This document shows positions 34,988-39,562 of a DNA stretch of 39,562 nt, one piece after another; position 1 is the first letter of the stretch; each line of letters starts with the position of its first letter. Made by a program: the position numbers and the translations under genes. Under the pieces are notes generated by a model. The model made no database searches, was not told where the DNA came from, and was given only the letters and a program-made list of their open reading frames with translations. This DNA is from Arcobacteraceae bacterium (GTDB taxonomy: Bacteria; Campylobacterota; Campylobacteria; Campylobacterales; Arcobacteraceae): the NCBI GenBank assembly GCA_029935705.1, contig JAOZJU010000012.1, positions 1 to 39,562 on the forward strand, in the 5' to 3' direction.

Positions 34988-36088
34988 ATGGGATTGTCAG
35001 TAGGAATTGTAGGTTTGCCAAATATAGGTAAATCTACAACATTTAATGCTTTAACCAAAGCACAAAATGCTTTAAGTATGAATTATGCTTTTTGCACAAT
35101 TGAACCAAACAAAGCAATAGTTCCAGTGCCAGACGATAGATTGGAACAGTTATCAAACATAGTCAAACCACAAAAAATACAGCCAAGCCATATAGAGTTT
35201 GTAGATATAGCAGGTTTAGTAAAAGGTGCCAGTCGTGGCGAGGGGTTGGGCAATCAATTTTTGTCAAATATACGAGAGGTTGAAGTGATATTGCATATGG
35301 TGAGGTGTTTTGAAGATAAAAATATAGCCCATGTAGAAGGCGAGATAGACCCTGTAAGAGATATAGAGATAATCGAAACAGAGCTTATATATGCCGATAT
35401 AACACAACTTGAAAACAAAATAAACAAACTAACCAAACAATCAAAAACAAACAAAGATGCAAAAGCAATGCTTGATATTGCAAAAGAGTTACTAACACAT
35501 CTTGAAGAGTTAAAACCAGTTAGTCTATATAGCAACAAAACAGACGATAGTTTCATATCGCTTGACAAAGAGCTAAAATTTTTATCAAACAAAACTATCA
35601 TATATGGAGCAAATGTTGATGAAGATAGCCTAAAAGAGGATAATAGTTTTGTCCAACAGGTCAAACAGTATGCAAAAAAAACAGGTTTTGAAGTGGTTAC
35701 TTTGTGTGCCAAAATAGAGGAGGAGCTCATAGGTTTGAGTGACGATGAGGCTAAAGAGTTTTTAGATGATTTTGGTGTCAAATTTAGTGGGCTTGAAACT
35801 ATCATTCAAAAATCATTTGATCTTCTTGGACTTCAAAGCTACTTTACAGCAGGAGTACAAGAGGTTCGATCTTGGACTATAAAAAAAGGGGACACAGCCC
35901 CTAAAGCAGCAGGGGTGATACACAATGATTTTGAAAAAGGTTTCATAAAAGCTGAGGTTATATCATTTGATGATTATATCACTTATCAGAGCGAAATAAA
36001 AGCAAAAGAGGCTGGCAAGATGAGACTTGAGGGCAAAGAGTATGTAGTTCAAGATGGCGATGTGATGCACTTTAAGTTTAATGTATAA
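34988..36088 (+). CDS. ychF: Obg-family ATPase YchF/OLA1
   Basis: This 366 aa P-loop protein prefers ATP. GIVGLPNIGKST lies at 6-17, FVDIAGLVKGASRGEGLGNQFL is the diagnostic G3 region, and the C-terminal TGS domain has FTAGVQEVRSWTIKKGDTAP and VIHNDFEKGFIKAE. The coiled-coil helical insertion lies between. It associates with ribosomes and is linked to oxidative stress in several bacteria. It ends the tatA-argS-ychF run. Confidence 0.97.
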   Translation: MGLSVGIVGLPNIGKSTTFNALTKAQNALSMNYAFCTIEPNKAIVPVPDDRLEQLSNIVKPQKIQPSHIEFVDIAGLVKGASRGEGLGNQFLSNIREVEVILHMVRCFEDKNIAHVEGEIDPVRDIEIIETELIYADITQLENKINKLTKQSKTNKDAKAMLDIAKELLTHLEELKPVSLYSNKTDDSFISLDKELKFLSNKTIIYGANVDEDSLKEDNSFVQQVKQYAKKTGFEVVTLCAKIEEELIGLSDDEAKEFLDDFGVKFSGLETIIQKSFDLLGLQSYFTAGVQEVRSWTIKKGDTAPKAAGVIHNDFEKGFIKAEVISFDDYITYQSEIKAKEAGKMRLEGKEYVVQDGDVMHFKFNV

Positions 36089-36102
36089 ACAAAACAGATC
36101 TT

Positions 36103-36237
36103 TTAAATACCTATAGTTGTTATTTTATTTTGATTGTTATATTTTTGTTCCTGTTTAATATAAACTTTGATATTGTGAGCTATTGATGTGGTTGTTATAA
36201 CTAAAAAGCTTAAAATTATTTTATTTAATCTATTTAT
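36103..36237 (-). pseudogene. Possible small exported protein with ATA start, or start-lost remnant
   Basis: On the minus strand GGGAG (36246-36242) is followed four bases later by an ATA codon (36237) that opens a 44-codon frame with a signal-peptide look: a basic NRLNK start, hydrophobic IILSFLVITTTS, then IAH and a polar tail ending QNKITTIGI. There is no ATG, GTG or TTG at the expected place. Either the gene uses the rare ATA start or its ATG mutated to ATA and it is decaying. I recognise no family, and the frame may be a chance one. Confidence 0.3.
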
Positions 36238-36318
36238 ATTTCTCCCTTTTTGTTTTAACGACTATATCATAAATCAAAAGATATATCATTTACATATATC
36301 AAGAGCATATTTACAGGT

Positions 36319-36347
36319 GCAAAATTAAGGCAAAATTAAGCAAAATA
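36319..36347 (+). repeat. Tandem 11-base repeat upstream of ffh
   Basis: GCAAAATTAAG occurs twice without a gap at 36319-36340, followed by a partial third copy (CAAAATAT). It lies about 100 bases before ffh. The 11-base period is close to one DNA turn, so it could position a regulator, or be replication slippage. Confidence 0.6.
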
Positions 36348-36445
36348 TTTTTTTAAAGTTCTATTTTATAGCATTTTTCAAAATTTGAACCTAAAAACTA
36401 ACTTAATTTAAGCTTCTTTAGCTAAAATGTGAAAAAGGAGCAGAT

Positions 36446-37786
36446 GTGTTTGATACTATTATAGAAAATTTAAAAGATATTTCAAATAAAATTAGATTTA
36501 AAGATGATATAGCATCACTCAATAAAGCTACAACAAACCTAAAAAAGATGCTTTTAAAATCTGACTTGCACCATAAAACTACCAAAGAGCTGATCGCAAA
36601 AATAGAGCGAGATGTCAAAACGACTGGCATAGGACAAAAAAACTTTATCTCTTCACTTCAAAAAAATCTTTTGGATATTTTACAAACAGATGGCAAACAA
36701 GGTTTTGTCTTCTCTTCTAAAGGAGTCACTACTATTCTTATGACTGGACTTCAAGGAAGTGGTAAAACTACAACTGTAGGCAAGTTAGCTATGTATCTTA
36801 AACAGCGAAACAAAAAAGTGCTTATATCAGCATGTGACACACAAAGATTAGCAGCAGTAGAACAACTCAAACAGATCACAGACAAATTAGAGATAGATCT
36901 ATATTTTGATGAAAATGAAACAAACCCAGTAGATATAGCGAAAAAAGCAGACAAAAAAGCCAAAGATGAACTATATGATGTGCATCTTATAGATACAGCT
37001 GGTAGGCTTGCTATAGACGATGAACTTATGAGCGAATTGAAAAAGATAAAAGCATCAATAGATCCAGATGAGGTGTTTTATGTAGCGGACTCGCTTACAG
37101 GTCACGATGCTACAAGGACTGCAACTAGTTTTCATGAGAAAATTGGCTTAGATGGTGTGATACTTACAAAGTTTGATGGAGACAACAAAGGTGGAGTCGC
37201 TCTTAGTATAGCTCACCAAGTAAATATACCTCTTAGATTTGTAGGTACTGGTGAAAATATGCCAGATATTGAGACTTTTATACCTCAAAGAATTGTCTCA
37301 AGACTTATGGGGCAAGGCGACATAGAGGGTTTAGCTGAAAAAACATCGGCAGTTATAGATGAAAAAAAGTTCAAACAAGTTAGTATGAAGATAAAAAAGG
37401 GTGAGTTTAATTTTGATGATTTTTTAGAGCAGATGAATATGATCAAAAAACTAGGTTCTATGAAATCAATGTTATCTATGATTCCTGGTATGGGCAAGAT
37501 GGCATCACAAGTTGCAAATATGGATATAGAAAACTCAACTCAGATGAAAAATATCAAAGCTTTGATATCCTCTATGACCAAAAAAGAGCGAATACAACCA
37601 TCTATACTAAACCAAAGTAGAAAAGATAGAATATCTAAAGGTGCGGGACTTAGTATTATGCAAACAAATAGAATACTCAAACAGTTTAAAAATGCTTCAA
37701 AAATGGCAAAAAAACTATCTGGTAAAAATGGCAAAGGTATAAAAAGTATGATTGAAAATATGGAAGGCTCAAGCATACCAAGATAG
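36446..37786 (+). CDS. ffh: Signal recognition particle protein Ffh (SRP54)
   Basis: This 446 aa GTPase binds SRP RNA and signal sequences and targets inner-membrane proteins with FtsY. An N domain lies at about 1-85, and the G domain has GLQGSGKTTT at 101-110, ACDTQRLAA, DTAGRL and TKFDGD. The C-terminal M domain is methionine-rich with MNMIKKLGSMKSMLSMIPGM and the RNA-binding IQPSILNQSRKDRI. The start is GTG with AAAGGAG five bases upstream, giving MFDTIIENL. rpsP follows 99 bases later after two inverted repeats. Confidence 0.97.
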   Translation: MFDTIIENLKDISNKIRFKDDIASLNKATTNLKKMLLKSDLHHKTTKELIAKIERDVKTTGIGQKNFISSLQKNLLDILQTDGKQGFVFSSKGVTTILMTGLQGSGKTTTVGKLAMYLKQRNKKVLISACDTQRLAAVEQLKQITDKLEIDLYFDENETNPVDIAKKADKKAKDELYDVHLIDTAGRLAIDDELMSELKKIKASIDPDEVFYVADSLTGHDATRTATSFHEKIGLDGVILTKFDGDNKGGVALSIAHQVNIPLRFVGTGENMPDIETFIPQRIVSRLMGQGDIEGLAEKTSAVIDEKKFKQVSMKIKKGEFNFDDFLEQMNMIKKLGSMKSMLSMIPGMGKMASQVANMDIENSTQMKNIKALISSMTKKERIQPSILNQSRKDRISKGAGLSIMQTNRILKQFKNASKMAKKLSGKNGKGIKSMIENMEGSSIPR

Positions 37787-37816
37787 TAGCCAAGAGTGCA
37801 GATTTAAGCTACTATC
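37782..37816. repeat. Inverted repeat over the ffh stop
   Basis: GATAGTAGC (37782-37790) and GCTACTATC (37808-37816) are perfect 9-base arms around a 17-base spacer; the first arm includes the ffh stop codon. It could be a weak terminator or mRNA 3' hairpin. Confidence 0.5.
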
Positions 37817-37818
37817 AA

Positions 37819-37864
37819 TATAACAAGTGCTAAATTTTTTGTAAAAAATTTAGCACTTGTTATA
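37819..37864. repeat. Perfect 22-base inverted repeat between ffh and rpsP
   Basis: Two perfect 22-base arms flank a two-base centre (GT at 37841-37842). The left arm reads TATAACAAGTGC then TAAA and TTTTTT, the right arm is its exact complement. A strong hairpin would form in RNA of either strand. No T tract follows on the plus strand, so it is not a textbook terminator, but its place after ffh and 21 bases before rpsP suggests termination, processing or control of rpsP. The TATAAA at its right edge could also act as a -10 for rpsP. Confidence 0.75.
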
Positions 37865-37885
37865 AAACAAAAAAAAGGAAAAAAT

Positions 37886-38113
37886 ATGACAACAATAAGA
37901 TTGACAAGAATGGGACGAAAAAAGAAGCCATTTTATAGAATAGTAGTAACAGACAGCAGAAAAAGAAGAGATTCAGGATGGATTGAATCTATTGGATATT
38001 ATAACCCAGTATCTGAACCAAAAGAGCTAAAAGTAGATAACGACAGACTTGATTATTGGCTTTCAGTTGGAGCTACTATGAGCAGTAAAGTGAAAAAAAT
38101 CACTGGAAAATAA
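37886..38113 (+). CDS. rpsP: 30S ribosomal protein S16
   Basis: This 75 aa protein is identified by [22 protein letters not shown] then [15 protein letters not shown] and [21 protein letters not shown] precedes the ATG. It is the head of rpsP-khpA-rimM. The C-terminus is short, as in other Campylobacterota. Confidence 0.98.
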   Translation: MTTIRLTRMGRKKKPFYRIVVTDSRKRRDSGWIESIGYYNPVSEPKELKVDNDRLDYWLSVGATMSSKVKKITGK

Positions 38114-38115
38114 CT

Positions 38116-38358
38116 ATGATAGTAGAATTTGTAGAGAACTATTTATCACTTTTAATAGACGATAAAGATAGTTACAATATAGAGTTGCAAGAGATATCTG
38201 AAAACTTTTCACATATCAATATATATGCAAAAGAGGATTGTATAGGATTGATTGTAGGCAAACGAGGTATGCTCAAAAACTCTTTAAAAACTGTGATAAA
38301 TGGGTGCAAAATCAAAAATGGCAAAGCATATAAGATAAATGTCATTCAAAAAGACTAA
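38116..38358 (+). CDS. khpA: KH-domain RNA-binding protein KhpA
   Basis: This 80 aa single KH-domain protein (DUF/YlqC type) has the GxxG loop as GKRG in CIGLIVGKRGMLKNSL, and an N-terminal helix region (MIVEFVENYLSLLID). It binds RNA broadly and in other bacteria pairs with KhpB. It sits two bases after rpsP and 14 before rimM, the classic place for the gene. Confidence 0.92.
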   Translation: MIVEFVENYLSLLIDDKDSYNIELQEISENFSHINIYAKEDCIGLIVGKRGMLKNSLKTVINGCKIKNGKAYKINVIQKD

Positions 38359-38372
38359 GGAGAGTTCAAAGG

Positions 38373-38891
38373 TTGATATATGTAGCAAAACTTGGTAAGA
38401 CTGTTGGTTTAAATGGATGGTTGAAGCTTTATATAGATACTGATTTTCCCTCACAGTTTCGCAACAATGCTATGTTTTATCTGCAAGATGGAAAAAGTTT
38501 GACGATAGAAAGTTTATCTGCAAAAAATGATAAAATCAAGTTTAAAGATTTTGATGATATCCAAACTGCTAAAAAACTGACAAATAAACTTTTGTATGTA
38601 ACCAAAAAAGAGACGATAGAGAATTGTCCATTGGAAGATGGGCAGTTTTTTTGGTTTGAGTTGATTGGCAGTGTTGTGCTTGAAAACAAAAAAGTTTTAG
38701 GAGTTGTAGAAGATATTCAAAGGTTTGCAGATATTGATTATCTTTATATAAAAACAGATAAAAAACTTGTAACAGATGGATTTACCAAAAGTTTTTTATC
38801 TCCATATAACAAAGATTATATAGATAAGTTTGACAAAAAAGAGAGATGTTTATATGTCAAAAATATGTTTGAAATAGTTGAAAATAGCTAA
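38373..38891 (+). CDS. rimM: 16S rRNA processing protein RimM
   Basis: RimM helps 30S subunit maturation around the S19 region. The 172 aa product has VAKLGKTVGLNGWLKLYIDT at the N-terminus (RimM beta-barrel) and a PRC-barrel at the C-terminus (FFWFELIGSVV, then KVLGVVEDIQRF, ending CLYVKNMFEI). The start is TTG. An AAGGAGAG site lies 9 bases upstream, with AAAGG closer. trmD and rplS, which usually follow in rpsP operons, are absent: a tRNA cluster begins 82 bases later. Confidence 0.93.
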   Translation: MIYVAKLGKTVGLNGWLKLYIDTDFPSQFRNNAMFYLQDGKSLTIESLSAKNDKIKFKDFDDIQTAKKLTNKLLYVTKKETIENCPLEDGQFFWFELIGSVVLENKKVLGVVEDIQRFADIDYLYIKTDKKLVTDGFTKSFLSPYNKDYIDKFDKKERCLYVKNMFEIVENS

Positions 38892-38950
38892 AATTTTCAA
38901 ATTCATAGCTGTTTTGTCTTTTTCTTAAGCTATGTTTAATAAATTTGTGA

Positions 38951-38956
38951 TATAAT
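38951..38956 (+). promoter_or_regulatory. -10 box (TATAAT) of the tRNA cluster
   Basis: TATAAT lies 17 bases before the first base of tRNA-Phe, in TGTGATATAATGC. It probably drives the Phe-Thr-Tyr-Gly-Thr transcript. Confidence 0.5.
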
Positions 38957-38972
38957 GCAAATTCAACCATGT

Positions 38973-39048
38973 GGCTCGATAGCTCAGTCGGTAGAGCAAA
39001 GGACTGAAAATCCTTGTGTCGGCAGTTCGATTCTGCCTCGCGCCACCA
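38973..39048 (+). tRNA. tRNA-Phe (GAA), with an acceptor-stem mismatch
   Basis: The anticodon loop CTGAAAA reads Phe, with stem AAGGA / TCCTT, T-arm GGCAG-TTCGATT-CTGCC, and encoded ACCA. The acceptor arms GGCTCGA and TCGCGCC pair at six of seven places; position 4 (T) faces 69 (C). A G at position 4 would restore the pair, so this is a single change or a sequence error. Confidence 0.95.
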
Positions 39049-39064
39049 TAGTTGAGTTTTGGAT

Positions 39065-39140
39065 GCTGGTGTAGCTCAGTTGGTAGAGCATCTCACTTGT
39101 AATGAGGCGGTCGGTGGTTCGAGTCCTCTCACCAGCTCCA
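39065..39140 (+). tRNA. tRNA-Thr (TGT)
   Basis: The acceptor is GCTGGTG / CACCAGC, the anticodon loop CTTGTAA reads Thr, and TCCA ends the gene. In the T-stem GGTGG / CCTCT, position 51 (T) faces 63 (T), one mismatch. It starts 16 bases after tRNA-Phe. Confidence 0.96.
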
Positions 39141-39173
39141 TTGTCATAACATTGCGTTAAACCATAACATATC

Positions 39174-39258
39174 GGTGGGGTTGGAGAGTGGTCAAATCCA
39201 ACGGATTGTAAATCCGTCGCCTTAGGCTTCGAAGGTTCAAGTCCTTCTCCCACCACCA
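39174..39258 (+). tRNA. tRNA-Tyr (GTA)
   Basis: A class II tRNA with a long variable arm. The acceptor is GGTGGGG / TCCCACC with a G-T closing pair, the anticodon loop TTGTAAA reads Tyr, and T-arm GAAGG-TTCAAGT-CCTTC and ACCA follow. All stems pair well. Confidence 0.97.
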
Positions 39259-39271
39259 TGATTTATATCAA

Positions 39272-39291
39272 ATGACAAATTTATTTGTCAT
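39272..39291. repeat. Hairpin between tRNA-Tyr and tRNA-Gly
   Basis: ATGACAAAT and ATTTGTCAT are perfect 9-base arms around TT. It lies in the 48-base spacer and could guide processing of the precursor or weaken read-through. Confidence 0.45.
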
Positions 39292-39292
39292 A

Positions 39293-39298
39293 TATAAT
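39293..39298 (+). promoter_or_regulatory. Possible internal -10 box before tRNA-Gly
   Basis: TATAAT lies 9 bases before tRNA-Gly, right after the hairpin, so the last two tRNAs and the predicted tuf gene may have a second promoter. Confidence 0.35.
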
Positions 39299-39306
39299 TA
39301 AATATG

Positions 39307-39383
39307 CGGGTGTAGCTCAGTTGGCTAGAGCTTCTGCCTTCCAAGCAGACTGTCGCGCGTTCGAGTCGCGTCACCCGCTCCAT
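39307..39383 (+). tRNA. tRNA-Gly (TCC)
   Basis: The acceptor is GCGGGTG / CACCCGC, the anticodon loop CTTCCAA reads Gly, and the T-arm is GCGCG-TTCGAGT-CGCGT. An encoded TCCA ends it. All stems pair, with one G-T. Confidence 0.97.
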
Positions 39384-39526
39384 ATGATATATTAATTTGG
39401 GAGCAGTTGAAAATAACTTTTTGTATCTTTGAAAGATTGCAAACTAATTTTATACTACTTCTATTATATCAAATTACAATTTCCAATATAGCTTTAAGAT
39501 AGTTTATCTATTTTATAGGTGTATTT

Positions 39527-39562
39527 GCCCATATAGCTCAGGGGTAGAGCACTTGCTTGGTA
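39527..39562 (+). tRNA. tRNA-Thr (GGT), cut by window edge
   Basis: The 5' half reads GCCCATA, TA, GCTC-AGGGGTA-GAGC, then anticodon arm CTTGC-TTGGTA, giving anticodon GGT for Thr. The 3' half lies outside. It is 143 bases after tRNA-Gly. The order Thr-Tyr-Gly-Thr is that of the E. coli tufB operon. Confidence 0.9.

Larger units (their letters stand above)
36089..36445. other. Long gap between ychF and ffh
   Basis: This is 357 bases without an assigned gene. It holds the possible small minus-strand gene at 36103-36237, the 11-base tandem repeat at 36319-36347, and the ffh ribosome site (AAAGGAG, 36434-36440). No clear TATAAT was found for ffh. Confidence 0.6.

Noticed and set aside
35254-35805. 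183-codon minus-strand frame
   Set aside because: It is antisense to ychF, with a Ser/Leu-rich composition typical of shadow frames.
37824-37859. Possible CIRCE (HrcA) element, because of AGTGCTAA and TTAGCACT
   Set aside because: CIRCE has TTAGCACTC on the left and GAGTGCTAA on the right. Here the half-sites are in the opposite order, with different spacing, and no heat-shock gene follows.
38984-39259. Open frame of 91 codons on the minus strand across the tRNA genes
   Set aside because: It is the antisense of tRNA-Phe, Thr and Tyr. The peptide with GERTRTTDRLITSEMLYQLS is a well-known false protein that recurs in databases because tRNA clusters are conserved.
1-39562. CRISPR array, transposase, integrase or prophage genes
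   Set aside because: No regular spaced repeats and no such proteins were seen; gene order is chromosomal housekeeping throughout.

Overview
The window is a stretch of bacterial chromosome, clearly AT-rich, with dense, mostly co-directional gene blocks that often overlap by 1-17 bases. The gene set suggests a member of the Campylobacterota (formerly Epsilonproteobacteria), probably a free-living, hydrogen-using relative of Sulfurimonas/Sulfurovum-type lineages. Pointers are an AddA-type RecB-like helicase of about 910 residues, a short spermidine-synthase-like protein next to coaE and dapF, a Bax-like glucosaminidase, an SNF-family symporter, hydrogenase maturation genes, heavy use of ATA for Ile, and TATAAT -10 boxes without a clear -35. 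The genus assignment is inference. No insertion sequence, integrase, prophage or CRISPR array was seen.

Layout. (a) 1-3249, + strand: end of a thioredoxin-fold gene, then hypC-hypD (Fe-hydrogenase cyano/carbonyl ligand assembly) coupled to an exported CxxC thioredoxin-like protein and a mono-haem cytochrome c, then an orphan OmpR-type response regulator. (b) 3412-9257, + strand: a tight four-gene operon of secreted alpha/beta-hydrolase lipoprotein, FadL-type outer-membrane porin, long-chain acyl-CoA synthetase, and a lipoprotein joining a von Willebrand A domain to a CsgG-like domain. It reads as a lipid hydrolysis, uptake and activation unit and is the best candidate for an under-described system. 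(c) 9605-20837, + strand: typA, lgt-clpS-clpA, a YfaZ-like outer-membrane protein, rpsU with a clear terminator, kdsA-addA and an SNF transporter. (d) 20953-23304, - strand: tolC, a MidA-type methyltransferase and thiS, then tRNA-Cys on +. (e) 23581-30908, - strand: rplU-rpmA-obgE-M3 oligopeptidase-truD, and a truncated spermidine synthase homologue-coaE-dapF-glucosaminidase. (f) 30963-38891: a small membrane protein and purM (+), cysteine synthase (-), then tatA-argS-ychF and ffh, rpsP-khpA-rimM (+). (g) 38973-39562: tRNA Phe-Thr(TGT)-Tyr-Gly(TCC)-Thr(GGT). The last four are in the same order as the E. coli thrU-tyrU-glyT-thrT-tufB operon, so tuf is predicted just beyond the right edge.

Most of the window is housekeeping. 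The points that deserve a second look are the lipid operon, the redox genes attached to hypCD, the spermidine synthase homologue without its N-terminal domain, two possible decayed or non-ATG small genes in the only gaps over 300 bases (9258-9604 and 36089-36445), long inverted repeats between ffh and rpsP, and mismatches in the stems of several tRNAs. Non-ATG starts are common: typA, argS, coaE, rimM and the glucosaminidase use TTG, and clpA, rplU and ffh use GTG.
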